Under the pieces are notes generated by a model. That model did no database searches. It saw nothing but the letters and a program-made list of their open reading frames with translations, and had not been told where the DNA came from. The translations under genes and the position numbers were made by a program. From Pluralibacter sp. UBA7423 (GTDB lineage: Bacteria > Pseudomonadota > Gammaproteobacteria > Enterobacterales > Enterobacteriaceae), in contig DKMD01000018.1 in the NCBI GenBank assembly GCA_002470465.1, positions 396,020-460,019 of the forward strand: DNA of 64,000 bases, in the 5' to 3' direction. Every line of letters begins with the position of its first letter. The first letter of the stretch is position 1. Below, in pieces: positions 9,226-18,164 of this stretch.

Positions 9226-10220
9226 GCAAGGCCCTGACAGTTAAGGCGACGGCATCGGGCCGTCAGCAGTTTTTCGATTTCCTCTACAAATGGGGCATGT
9301 TGCTGACCGTGGTGGCGCTGGTGGTGATTTTCGGCCTCGCGTCGGACAACTTCCTCGATCCGTTCAACATCATCAACATTCTGCGCTCTATCGCCATCGT
9401 GACGGTGATTGCCGTCGGCGTGTCGATTTCGCTGACCGTCGGCGGGTTCGATCTCTCGGTGGGATCGACAGCCTCTCTCGCCAACGCGCTGGTGATTTCT
9501 CTTTTCGTCTGGCACGGCTTTGGCACCACCGAAGCCATCGTGGTGACGCTGCTGCTCTGTACGCTGGTCGGGCTGTTTAACGCCTTTTTGATTGTGATTT
9601 TGCGTATTCCCGACATGTTGGCCACGCTGGCTAGCCTGTTCGTTGTGCAGGGCGTGGCGGCGACGTACAGCTTCGGCGGCTCGATTACTGAGAACATGGT
9701 GCTGCCGAGCGGCGACATGGCGGAAGGCACGATCCCGGCGGCGTTCGGCCTGCTCGGCCAGGTGCCAACCATCGTTATCATCATGCTGGTGGTGACCGTT
9801 GTGGCGCAGCTTGCGCTGTCGCTGACCACACACGGACGCAGGATGTACGCCATCGGCGGCAACCCCGAAGCCGCGCGCCTTTCCGGGCTGCGCACCACAC
9901 GCTACAAGGTGGCGGCGTACGTGATTGCGTCTTTGCTCGCGGGCTTAGGTGGCGTTTTGCTGGCCTCACGCATCGGCTCATCGCAGGTGAACGCGGGCAG
10001 CGGCTACCTGATGGACGCGGTAGCGGCAGCGTGGATTGGCTTCTCGCTCGCCGGCTCCGGCAAGCCGAATGCGCTCGGCACGCTGGTGGGGGCGGTGATC
10101 CTCGGTGTGCTGTCGAACGGACTGGTGATGCTTTCGGTGCCGTATTACGCGATGGACATTATCAAAGGTCTGGTGCTGGCTGGCGCGCTGGCTCTGACCT
10201 ATTTTCAGCGCCGGACATAA
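9222..10220 (+). CDS. Sugar ABC importer permease (RbsC type)
   Basis: A 332-aa inner-membrane permease of the BPD_transp_2 family. It has multiple hydrophobic helices and the family blocks GGFDLSVGSTASLAN and RRMYAIGGNPEAARLSG. GTG at 9222 is chosen as start because it overlaps the ATPase stop (GTGA) and has GGAGG upstream at correct spacing; the longer frame lies inside the ATPase gene. It is the single permease gene, so the channel is probably a homodimer. It forms an operon with the ATPase and the binding protein. Confidence 0.9.
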   Translation: MSKALTVKATASGRQQFFDFLYKWGMLLTVVALVVIFGLASDNFLDPFNIINILRSIAIVTVIAVGVSISLTVGGFDLSVGSTASLANALVISLFVWHGFGTTEAIVVTLLLCTLVGLFNAFLIVILRIPDMLATLASLFVVQGVAATYSFGGSITENMVLPSGDMAEGTIPAAFGLLGQVPTIVIIMLVVTVVAQLALSLTTHGRRMYAIGGNPEAARLSGLRTTRYKVAAYVIASLLAGLGGVLLASRIGSSQVNAGSGYLMDAVAAAWIGFSLAGSGKPNALGTLVGAVILGVLSNGLVMLSVPYYAMDIIKGLVLAGALALTYFQRRT

Positions 10221-10255
10221 CAACAACCAAACAACACAACATCAGGGTAAACATA

Positions 10256-11320
10256 ATGAAAAAAATCACGCTGTCGCTTATCGCTTTGGGGTTGCTCAAT
10301 TCCGTGGCCGCCTTTGCTGAAACCCCGACGCCGGTTCCGGCGGCTATCGCCAACCACAGCGGGCCGATCCGTATCGCGATTATTCGTAACCTCGGCTCGG
10401 ACGACAACACCACGCAGTTTGTCTCCGGCGCGATTCAGGAAGGCAAAAAGCTCGGCTTTAAGGTCAGCACCTTCCTGAGCAACGGCGACGATGCCAGATT
10501 CCAGGACTTCGTCAACCAGGCCATCAGCCAGAAATATGACGGCATTATTCTCTCCCAGGGCCGCGATCCATACTCCACGACGCTGGTGAAAAAGGCCGTC
10601 GATGCGGGCATTAAAGTGGCGGTGTTTGATACTGCGGTGAACGGCGAGATTCCGGGTGTGACCGTGACTCAGCAGGACGACGCCTCGCTGACGGATCTCT
10701 CCTTCGGCCAGCTGGTGAAAGACTTTAACGGCAAGGCCAACATCATCAAGCTGTGGGTGGCAGGCTTCCCGCCAATGGAGCGCCGCGAAACCGCGTACAA
10801 AGCACTGCTGAAGCAGAACCCGGGTATTAAAGAACTGGAGTCCATCGGCGCGGTCTCTTCCGACGTGCAGGGCGATACCGCGAACAAAGTGGGCGCGGTG
10901 CTGGCGAAATACCCGAAAGGCAAAATTGACGCTATCTGGGGCACCTGGGATGCATTCAGCCAGGGTGCGTATAAGGCTCTGAAAGAGAACGGCCGCACCG
11001 AAATCAAACTCTACAGCATCGATGTTTCTAACCAGGATTTGCAGCTGATGCGCGAGGCCAACAGCCCGTGGAAGGTGAGCGTGGCGGTCGATCCTAAGCT
11101 GATTGGTGCCACCAACGTGCGTCTGATCGCCAATAAAATTGCCGGGGAAGCCACGCCTGCGACCTACGATTTTAAAGCGGCGGCGATTCCGCAGGCGCTG
11201 CTGGCGGCGCAGCCGGGCGCGGTGAACGTGGCGTCCTTAAGTAAAATCATTCCGGGCTGGGGGCAGACGGAAGACTTTATTGCGCCGTGGTTTGCCACGC
11301 TGGAAGCGAAATCAAAATAA
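10256..11320 (+). CDS. Periplasmic sugar-binding protein of the ABC importer
   Basis: A 354-aa protein with a Sec signal peptide (MKKITLSLIALGLLNSVAAF-A, likely cut after residue 21, AFA/ET). It is followed by a Peripla_BP_4-type fold: IRIAIIRNLGSDDNTTQF, then DGIILSQGRDP, then VAVFDTAVNG. It is the specificity component of the importer encoded just upstream. The aromatic and acidic residues (NLGSDDNT, W in WGTWDAF) fit a sugar or nucleoside-sugar ligand, but I cannot name it. The start is the ATG at 10256; the longer frame lies inside the permease gene. Confidence 0.9.
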   Translation: MKKITLSLIALGLLNSVAAFAETPTPVPAAIANHSGPIRIAIIRNLGSDDNTTQFVSGAIQEGKKLGFKVSTFLSNGDDARFQDFVNQAISQKYDGIILSQGRDPYSTTLVKKAVDAGIKVAVFDTAVNGEIPGVTVTQQDDASLTDLSFGQLVKDFNGKANIIKLWVAGFPPMERRETAYKALLKQNPGIKELESIGAVSSDVQGDTANKVGAVLAKYPKGKIDAIWGTWDAFSQGAYKALKENGRTEIKLYSIDVSNQDLQLMREANSPWKVSVAVDPKLIGATNVRLIANKIAGEATPATYDFKAAAIPQALLAAQPGAVNVASLSKIIPGWGQTEDFIAPWFATLEAKSK

Positions 11321-11321
11321 T

Positions 11322-11393
11322 GCCCGGTGGCGCTGCGCTTACCGGACCTGGGGTTTTGCAGGCCGGTTAAGGCGCAGCCGCCATCCGGCGTAG
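11322..11393. repeat. BIME (two facing REP units)
   Basis: TGCCCGGTGGCGCTGCGC...ACCGGACC and the reverse-oriented GGCCGGTTAAGGCGCAGCCGCC...CGGC flank a short linker. The pair sits between the binding protein and the LVIVD gene, within what is probably one transcript. It could therefore cause differential expression of the distal gene. Confidence 0.8.
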
Positions 11394-11403
11394 GGAATCA
11401 ACA

Positions 11404-12645
11404 ATGTCTGACTTACCTTGCCTGGACTACAGCCGCAATATGCGGCTGATTGGGCACAGCGACCAGGGCGGGCGGCCCGACGGCGTACAGCTGATGGTGC
11501 ATCGTGGCTATGCGTACATCGGGCATATGGTGTCGCAGGGCTTTTCTGTGGTTGATGTGCGCGACCCCAAAAATCCTAAAGCGGTGAACTACATCGCCGC
11601 ACCGCCGGGGACGTGGAACGTGCATTTGCAGTCCCACGACGATCTTCTGCTGGTGATCAACGCCCGGGATCTGTTTGCCGACGCGCGCTTCGCCGATGAA
11701 AAGGTCTATTACACCCGCTCCGTGGGTGAGACGGTCAGCGACGTACAGGACAAAGGCTGGAGCGCCGGACTGCGCGTGTTCGATATCTCCACGCCTGATA
11801 AACCCAGAGAAATTGGTTTTCTTTCGCTCAACGGCATCGGCATCCACCGTATCTGGTACGTCGGTGGGCGCTGGGCGTACGTTTCGGCGCTGATCGACGG
11901 CTTTAGCGACTATATCTTCCTGACTATCGATCTTAGCGATCCGCGCAAACCGGAAGTGGCCGGGCGCTGGTGGCTGCCGGGCATGAACCAGGCGGCGGGC
12001 GAAACGCCGGACTGGCCGGAGGGCAAACGCTACGCGCTGCATCACGCCATCATTGCGGGCGACACCGCCTACGGCAGCTGGCGCGACGGCGGATTAACGA
12101 TTCTGGATGTGAAAGACCGAACGGAACCGAAGCTGATTGCCCATCGCAACTGGAGCCCGCCGTTTGGCGGCGGAACGCATACCGCGCTGCCGCTGCCTGA
12201 CAGGGATCTGCTGGTGGTGCTGGACGAAGCGGTTCGGGATAATCAGGAAGACGGTGAGAAGCTTATCTGGCTGTTTGATATTCGTGAACCGTCGAACCCG
12301 GTGAGCATCGCCACTTTTCCGCAGCCGGATGAAACCGACTACGTGGCGAAGGGGGCGCATTTTGGCCCGCATAATCTACATGAAAACCGCCCTGGCAGCT
12401 TTGTCAGCCCGACGCTGATTTTCGCGACGTACCAGAACGCAGGCGTTCGCGCGTATGACATTTCCAACCCGTACCGTCCGGTGGAAACCGGCGCGCTGGT
12501 GCCCGCCGCGCCGCAGCGGATGATGGATACGCGTCCGGGCAGGCCGCAGGTGATTCAGTCCTGTGACGTGTTTGTTGATGCGCAGGGGATTATCTACAGC
12601 ACGGACTACAACGGCGGGCTGTCGGTGATTGAATATCTGGGCTAG
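11404..12645 (+). CDS. LVIVD-repeat beta-propeller protein of unknown function
   Basis: A 413-aa protein without signal peptide or membrane segment. At least six LVIVD-type repeats are visible: FSVVDVRDPKNPK (47-59), LRVFDISTPDKPR (123-135), FLTIDLSDPRKPE (172-184), LTILDVKDRTEPK (231-243), IWLFDIREPSNPV (288-300), VRAYDISNPYRPV (348-360). A C-terminal strand, GLSVIEYLG, would close the propeller. Between repeats lie conserved-looking histidines: H74, H78, H148, H213, H214, H259, and H319, H323 and H326 in GAHFGPHNLHEN, plus D274/E275. These could line a metal or active site on the propeller axis. It follows the sugar importer on the same strand and faces mtnK. Function is unknown to me. Confidence 0.85.
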   Translation: MSDLPCLDYSRNMRLIGHSDQGGRPDGVQLMVHRGYAYIGHMVSQGFSVVDVRDPKNPKAVNYIAAPPGTWNVHLQSHDDLLLVINARDLFADARFADEKVYYTRSVGETVSDVQDKGWSAGLRVFDISTPDKPREIGFLSLNGIGIHRIWYVGGRWAYVSALIDGFSDYIFLTIDLSDPRKPEVAGRWWLPGMNQAAGETPDWPEGKRYALHHAIIAGDTAYGSWRDGGLTILDVKDRTEPKLIAHRNWSPPFGGGTHTALPLPDRDLLVVLDEAVRDNQEDGEKLIWLFDIREPSNPVSIATFPQPDETDYVAKGAHFGPHNLHENRPGSFVSPTLIFATYQNAGVRAYDISNPYRPVETGALVPAAPQRMMDTRPGRPQVIQSCDVFVDAQGIIYSTDYNGGLSVIEYLG

Positions 12646-12764
12646 TGCCGGGTGGCGCTGCGCTTACCCGGCCTACAAGTCCCGTAGGTCTATGCAAGCG
12701 AAGCGCCGCCTGGCAATGAAATCAGTTTGTAGGCCCGGTAAGGCATTGCCGCCACCGGGCAATT
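12645..12764. repeat. BIME with three REP units
   Basis: Three REP-like palindromes fill the gap between the convergent LVIVD gene and mtnK, at 12645-12677, 12680-12716 and 12726-12762. They alternate in orientation and share the GCGCTGCGCTTACCCGGCCTAC type core. No intrinsic terminator with a T-run is seen, so the BIME may itself mark the transcript ends. Confidence 0.85.
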
Positions 12765-12784
12765 AGCATAACCGGGCATCAAAG

Positions 12785-13984
12785 CTAGCTGTACTGCCGA
12801 ACCCGCGCAATCAGCTCATCCACGCCGTCGATTTTGTCCGCCAGCACAATCAGCGCTCGGCCAAGCGTGATGGCGTGGCGCAGGCACTCGTGGCGCATGG
12901 TGTCATCTTTGATGGTGTCGATATCCGCCACGTGCGACAGCCCCACGCTTCGGCGAATCAGTTCGGTGCCGCAGAAGCCAACCGCGTCGTGACACACTTT
13001 CTTCAGGAACGCGCTGCTGTAGCCGGGGAAGGCCAGTGCGGCGTCGCGGGATTTTTCCGTTGCCAGCGCCTGGAAGCGCTCGGAGAAGGTGTTCCACAGC
13101 TCCTGAATATCGACCAGACGCTGCTCGCGCCCGGCGGCGGCATCGCGGATACCGAGCTGGCCCGGCAGGCCGCAGTAGTTCAGCAGCAGGTTGCCAATTG
13201 CCGTGCCGACGTCAAAGCCAATCGGGCCAAAATAACCAAACTCGGCGTCGATCGCCTTCAGGCTGCCGTCGGCGACGAAAATAGATCCGCTGTGGATGTC
13301 GCCGTGCAGCAGCGCTTCAGCCTGAGAGAAGAAGCGGTGTTTGAGCGAGGCGACCGCCAGTTTAAGCGCCACGTCGTCGCGCAGCGCGGCAACGTCGGCT
13401 TCAAGTTCAGCCGGGTAGTTATTGCGCTCATGCACCTGATACGGGTCGTTGAAGAACAGATCTTCGGTGATCTCGCACATTTCCGGGTTGATGAAGTTCG
13501 CCACCTGCGCCTTCTTCTGGTGAGGATGCAGGTAAAAATCGCTGGTGTGGAACAGGGTTTGCGCGAGGTAAACGCCGAGCTGCGTGGCGGCCTGCGGGTA
13601 ATAGATGCCCTGAATCAGCTCGCCGCGCCAGATGCGGTGATCGGACAGATCTTCCATCACCATCACCGCCAGCTCCGGGTCGAAATGATGGATGTTGACC
13701 GTGTGCTCCGGCGCATGTTTGTAATGCTCAACCAGCGTCTGCGCTTCGAGCCGCGCGCGGTCAAGGGTCAGCGGCCAGGACTCGCCGACGCAGCGCACGT
13801 AGGGCAGCGCCTGCTTAACGATAATCCGGCTTACGCCCTGGGTATCGAAGATTTTAAACACCAGGTTGAGGTTGCCGTCGCCGACCTCCTGCGCGGATAC
13901 CAGCTCTGACGGATTGTCCAGGCCGCCAAACTGCTGCGCATAAGCAACGGCATCCTGAGCGGTGAAGGTGTGGTAGTGCGACAT
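12785..13984 (-). CDS. mtnK: S-methyl-5-thioribose kinase MtnK
   Basis: A 399-aa kinase that phosphorylates methylthioribose to methylthioribose-1-phosphate, the entry step of methionine salvage in enterics. It matches Klebsiella MtnK over its length. The aminoglycoside-phosphotransferase-type catalytic loop is seen as [10 protein letters not shown] (H227, D229, H231), followed by the metal-binding IDAEFG (D246, E248). The start is the ATG giving MSHYHTF, with GAGGAA seven bases upstream; an earlier in-frame ATG has no such site. It is divergent from mtnA across a MetJ operator. Confidence 0.96.
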   Translation of the reverse strand: MSHYHTFTAQDAVAYAQQFGGLDNPSELVSAQEVGDGNLNLVFKIFDTQGVSRIIVKQALPYVRCVGESWPLTLDRARLEAQTLVEHYKHAPEHTVNIHHFDPELAVMVMEDLSDHRIWRGELIQGIYYPQAATQLGVYLAQTLFHTSDFYLHPHQKKAQVANFINPEMCEITEDLFFNDPYQVHERNNYPAELEADVAALRDDVALKLAVASLKHRFFSQAEALLHGDIHSGSIFVADGSLKAIDAEFGYFGPIGFDVGTAIGNLLLNYCGLPGQLGIRDAAAGREQRLVDIQELWNTFSERFQALATEKSRDAALAFPGYSSAFLKKVCHDAVGFCGTELIRRSVGLSHVADIDTIKDDTMRHECLRHAITLGRALIVLADKIDGVDELIARVRQYS

Positions 13985-14035
13985 TGCCTCGTTCCTCATG
14001 TTCTTATAATCAGATAGCCAGAAATAAAGCCATTC

Positions 14036-14051
14036 AGACGTCTATACATCC
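14036..14051. promoter_or_regulatory. MetJ operator of the mtnK/mtnA divergent promoter
   Basis: A perfect met box AGACGTCT (14036-14043) is followed without gap by ATACATCC (5/8 matches). MetJ binds two or more tandem 8-bp boxes with S-adenosylmethionine as co-repressor. The position is midway between the mtnK and mtnA starts, so it can control both genes. Confidence 0.8.
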
Positions 14052-14103
14052 GGAATTCATCCTGACACAATGTGCTACAACAACGCAACAGGGATTTAAC
14101 GCT

Positions 14104-15126
14104 ATGCAGACATTACAGACCACCAGCCTGCGGGTACGCGATAACCAGCTGTTCATTCTCGACCAGCAGGCGCTGCCGCAGCAGTCGAACTGGCTGGACG
14201 CCAGCAGCGTAGAGGCGCTGGTTGGCCACATTCATGCCCTGCGCGTGCGCGGTGCGCCGCTGATTGGCCTTTCCGCCAGCCTGCTGCTGGCGCTGCTCGC
14301 GGAGCGTGGGCTTAACCGCGATGAACTGCTCACCGCACTGGAAACTCTGCGCGCCTCGCGCCCGACGGCAGTAAACCTGATGAATAATCTCGACCGCATG
14401 AAGCTCGCTCTGGCGCATGAAGATTTTGTTCCGGCGCTGGTGGCTGAAGCGCTGCGGCTGATTGAGGAAGATAAGCAGCTTTGCGAGCGTATTGCGCAGG
14501 CGGGAAGCGCGCTCGTCAAACCGGGTAGCCGGTTGCTGACGCACTGCAACACCGGCGGCCTGGCAACGGCGGGTGTCGGCACTGCGCTCGGCGTGATTAA
14601 CTTCGCGTATCAGCAGGGTAACGTGGTGAACGTCTGGGTGGATGAAACGCGTCCGCTGTTGCAGGGCGGGCGACTCACTGCCTGGGAGCTCGGCGAACTC
14701 GGCGTGCCGTATCAGCTGATTACCGATTCGATGGCCGCCAGCCTGATGGCGAAAGGGCAGGTCGACGCCGTGTGGGTGGGGGCAGATCGCATTGCCGCCA
14801 ACGGCGATGTGGCGAACAAAATCGGCACCTACTCGCTGGCGGTGCTGGCGAAGTTTCACGGCATTCCGTTCTACGTTGCTGCGCCGCAGACGACGCTCGA
14901 CCCGCATTGCCCGAACGGGGACGCGATCCCGATTGAACAACGTGCCGCCGCCGAAGTCACCGGTGTGGCAGGGAGCTTTGGTGCCGTGCAGTGGGCCCCG
15001 AAAGAGGCAAAAGTTTACAACCCTGCATTCGACGTGACGCCTGCTGCACTCATCAGCGGCTGGGTGCTCGACACGGGCGTTGTGACGCCAGAAGAGGTTG
15101 CCGCGGGGAGATTTGTCGGAGTCTGA
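14104..15126 (+). CDS. mtnA: S-methyl-5-thioribose-1-phosphate isomerase MtnA
   Basis: A 340-aa isomerase converting methylthioribose-1-phosphate to methylthioribulose-1-phosphate. It has the family motifs RVRGAPLIG (47-55), the catalytic cysteine C148 in [12 protein letters not shown] and the catalytic aspartate D228 in [11 protein letters not shown]. The start at 14104 gives [15 protein letters not shown] and follows an AGGGA sequence; the longer frame crosses the MetJ operator. It works directly after MtnK. Confidence 0.96.
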   Translation: MQTLQTTSLRVRDNQLFILDQQALPQQSNWLDASSVEALVGHIHALRVRGAPLIGLSASLLLALLAERGLNRDELLTALETLRASRPTAVNLMNNLDRMKLALAHEDFVPALVAEALRLIEEDKQLCERIAQAGSALVKPGSRLLTHCNTGGLATAGVGTALGVINFAYQQGNVVNVWVDETRPLLQGGRLTAWELGELGVPYQLITDSMAASLMAKGQVDAVWVGADRIAANGDVANKIGTYSLAVLAKFHGIPFYVAAPQTTLDPHCPNGDAIPIEQRAAAEVTGVAGSFGAVQWAPKEAKVYNPAFDVTPAALISGWVLDTGVVTPEEVAAGRFVGV

Positions 15127-15163
15127 CTCTCTTTAAGGGGAGCCCCTCAAAGAGGACAAAACC

Positions 15164-15636
15164 GTGACTCAGAACCCGAATACCGACCTGAAGCTGGAAC
15201 GCGTGGTGGATGCACCGCGCGATTTACTGTGGATCTGCTGGACCACGCCAGAGCACATCAAACGCTTCTTTATTCCCGCTCCCCACATGGTGACCGAATG
15301 CGAGATTGACCTGCGCGTGGGCGGGCGATTCAACACCGTGTTTGACGTTGATGGCCACGAGATGCGCAACCAGGGTGTGTTTCTGGAAATCGATCCCGGT
15401 CGCAAGCTGGTCTTTACCGACGGCTACACTAAAGGCTGGAAGCCCGCCGAAGACCCCTTTATGACCGCCATTCTGCTACTGGAAGATGCTGGTGAAGGCA
15501 AGACAAGATACACCGCAATAGCCCGGCATGCCACCGCAGAAAAAGAAAACAGCATGAACAGATGGGCTTCCATGAAGGCTGGGGAATTGTGCTGGATCAG
15601 CTGGTTGAGTATGTGAAGGGGGAGGTGCTGAAGTGA
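15164..15636 (+). pseudogene. SRPBCC / AHSA1-domain protein, frameshifted near its C-terminus
   Basis: A GTG start at 15164 with AGAGGA upstream opens a START-like SRPBCC domain: RVVDAPRDLLWICWTTPEHI, then EIDLRVGGRF. The native frame runs to about TAEKE and then diverges into an atypical tail ending at a TGA at 15616. The expected ending (QHEQMGFHEGWGIVLDQLVE, then YVKGEVLK) is in the next frame and stops at 15636. A single missing A in the A-rich tract at 15538-15549 restores a normal 157-aa protein. It may be a true frameshift or a base-calling error. It is co-directional with mtnA, 37 bases downstream. Confidence 0.75.
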
Positions 15637-15639
15637 GAT

Positions 15640-15876
15640 CTTTTTTTTGCCCATTTAGATATTCCTAATTCGATACAATATTTAACGTAAGGCAATGTAT
15701 TAATTTATTTGATCTTTAAACTTGAATGCAAAAATAATATAATTGGTGAAATCAAATGGCTAAGGTTGTTAGAGTAAAATAAATGTATCATATAATAAGG
15801 TGTTAGTTATATGAAAAATAACGGAAGTTGGAAAGCAATGTAAATATGGAATAGCTAAATGCTGTCAGAGGAAAAT
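15640..15876. other. AT-rich non-coding segment at the left edge of an inserted island
   Basis: Composition changes abruptly here from the GC-rich backbone to strongly AT-rich DNA, which continues to about 17800. I find only very short frames (8-11 codons, at about 15757 and 15811). TTTAAA and TATAAT 17 bases apart near 15715-15745 could be a promoter for the ATPase gene. No integrase, tRNA target or terminal repeat is visible. Confidence 0.6.
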
Positions 15877-17586
15877 ATGTCTACATATAAAAAATAGAAG
15901 TTAAGATAAAAGATGTTAAGGCTATAAATGAATTGTCGTTGGCTATAGACTTTAAACCAAGGCTTGTCTGTCTTGTCGGTGGTAATGGTTCGGGGAAATC
16001 TACAATTCTTAACGCAATTTCTCAGCTAATAGATCAATCCAACGTAAATAAAATTTTTTTTTGATGAAAAAAGAGCTACATCATCACTTTCTATTAAATT
16101 AGGACGTGATGAATGTACATGGGCTCAAAGTTCTGGAAAATGGAGTGAAAGTGGTGATCTGGCAGAGATAAAAGGATTTCATGAGCCAGGTATTATTTAT
16201 GGCAGCCGATTTATAAATTCATCGCTGCACGTAATAAATAATTACTGCTCGCACTATGTTTCTTTCTCAGAAAAAGATCTGTCTGATGCTCCTGATTTTG
16301 TTTTTAAGAATCTTGGCAAGATTCTCAAGGGAAATGAAAATTACTATAAAGGGCTAAAGACGATTACTAAGGCTGATTTAAATCGACAGGCTAAAGCAAT
16401 ACAAAAAGAGCCTGAAAACTTTCTAATAAGGACAGAACGTCCATTCCTTCTAAAGAAGGATAGTGGTTTTATAACTCAATACAAAATGAGTTCTGGCGAG
16501 TATCTTTTGTTGAAAATACTTGACTATATATATTATAGAATAACTTATGCATCGGATAAAAATAATAATAAAGAACCGTTTCTGATAATTATTGATGAGG
16601 TGGAAATTGCGTTGCACCCATCATCTCAGAAGAGATTTATCCAATTTTGTAATAAAGTATCCAGAGAGCATGGGATCTGTATAATATTCTCTACACATAG
16701 CAGAGATATTATATAAAATTTAAGGCAAGATCAGATATTTTTATTGGAATCTCATTTGAGTAGTGGCAAGGTTAGTGTGACAACACCATGTTATCCACAT
16801 TATGCAATTAGGGGGATATATGAATCATCAGGATACGATTATATTGTTTGTGTTGAAGATGAACTTGCAAAGAAAATAGTTACCGAAACCATAAGAAAAA
16901 ATGGGTTATCTAAAAATAAACTTGTGAATGTATCTGCGCTTGGTGGATGGAGAGAGGTTCTGAGTTTTACTCATGAATTTAAGATTAATGGACTGTTCAA
17001 TAACACTAAAATGGTAATAGTGCTTGATGGAGATATGGAGGCTCAATTTCATAAGGAAAATGGTTCCCCGTGTAGAGGTTGCAATTACCACAATTTCATA
17101 AAAGATAATGAAATTCAAGTCAAAGAATGTGGTTTGAACATACCTAAACTCGATTGCCATTTAGTGAAGGATAGCTATCCTTACTATCAAGATGTTATTT
17201 TTCTTCCTATTTCAAGTTTAGAGAAAGAAGTTAGGAATAAAATGGTAATTAATACTGATTATGACTTTATATCCTCTCTTGAAAATCTAAATTACTTTAA
17301 TAACTCATCTATTTCTGAGCTTATATCTCAATATGAAGCTAAAGCAAATGACTACTTTTTATCAGAAAAATTTAGAAATAAAAACATTCCATCGTCCCTG
17401 AATTCGTATGATACAGATGGGAAGATATTGTGGAAGTTATTGACTAGTAACATGAGAGATAGCGTTAGTATTAACGATTTGGTTTCTTTTCTTTGTGAAG
17501 TTTTCCCTGGTAGCGAAGAAAGATTAACAGATAGTTGGGGGCTTTTTGAGCGGCAGCTGGAAATTTTACTACAGAAATCACTTTAG
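15877..17586 (+). pseudogene. OLD-family-like AAA ATPase with TOPRIM-like domain, inactivated
   Basis: Reassembled from three frames, this is a protein of about 569 aa. ATG at 15877 (AGAGG upstream) begins MSTYKK, after which one base is missing in an A-run near 15890. The frame then shows Walker A GGNGSGKST (15978-16004). An extra T in the T-run at about 16060-16068 shifts the frame back. Walker B FLIIIDE (about 16579-16599) and the STHSRD H-loop follow, then an in-frame TAA at 16714-16716 that a single C would turn into CAA. The C-terminal part has VCVEDE (E codon 16855) and IVLDGD, the acidic pattern of a TOPRIM nuclease. OLD/Gabija A-type proteins share this architecture and act in phage defence. 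The present copy is broken. Confidence 0.75.
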
Positions 17587-17831
17587 TCGAATTAAAAGCG
17601 CATTTTGCACTTAATTCCTTACTGTGAGTCAAAACATCTCATATTATGATGGCCCTATATTCTAGGGCCCTTACTGTATAAACTTATTTTCTGCTAATTC
17701 CCAATTTGAATTGACCTAATTTACCTGAGCATCATAATATTTTGTTGAAAAATGACGCTTGCTTTTCGCTAAAGTAAATATTGGGGTTATCCCCTAAAAT
17801 CTCCCGGCCTCAAACCGGGAGCAGTTCAACA
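17587..17831. other. AT-rich intergenic segment, right side of the island
   Basis: No gene is visible. A perfect stem GGCCCTA / TAGGGCC at about 17651-17670 has no T-run after it and is only a weak terminator candidate for the ATPase gene. Base composition returns to normal near 17800, at the end of the SymE gene. Confidence 0.5.
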
Positions 17832-18164
17832 TCACAGCTCGCGGGTGTTTTGCGGAGTGATAACGATACAGTCCGGCATCACGCGGATTTTGATTGGCAT
17901 TCCGTCCAGAAATCCGGCTTTCGTCAGCCATTCTCCTGACAGGGGAATATACTGATGGCGGATCCGGGAATGCAGCTCGCAGCAGGCGGCGCTGGTCTCC
18001 GGGGTATCGGCTCTGGGGTGGATCGTTGCGGCGTCGGTACTTTTTCCGTGCAGGCGACGGGCGTTCTTTTTGTGCGTTACCTCGGGAAAACGAGCATTCG
18101 TTTCTGATTCCGGAAGATCTGTTTGGGCCACGGTGGGATCTGGCATACACTTCTGCTCAGCCAT
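17832..18164 (-). CDS. symE: SymE-like type I toxin
   Basis: A 110-aa protein whose last 55 residues match the SymE toxin fold (AbrB-like): RIRHQYIPLSGEWLTKAGF, then DGMPIKIRVMPDCIVITPQ. The N-terminal half is variable, as in the family. The start is placed at the ATG with GAGGAG six bases upstream rather than at the in-frame ATG 18 codons earlier. E. coli SymE is an SOS-induced RNA-cleaving or nucleoid-binding toxin repressed by the antisense RNA SymR. I cannot delimit a SymR here, although the 5' region is structured. It separates the mtnA and mtnD halves of the salvage cluster and is probably imported DNA. Confidence 0.75.
   Translation of the reverse strand: MAEQKCMPDPTVAQTDLPESETNARFPEVTHKKNARRLHGKSTDAATIHPRADTPETSAACCELHSRIRHQYIPLSGEWLTKAGFLDGMPIKIRVMPDCIVITPQNTREL

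Noticed and set aside
12875..13909. 344-codon open frame antisense to mtnK
   Set aside because: mtnK on the other strand has full catalytic motifs; the antisense frame has none.
15757..15843. Tiny frames (MAKVVRVK and a 10-codon ORF) before the ATPase gene
   Set aside because: Too short, without clear ribosome binding sites, and expected by chance in AT-rich DNA.
17651..17670. GGCCCTA/TAGGGCC hairpin as a terminator
   Set aside because: There is no T-tract on either strand, so it was noted only as a weak structure.
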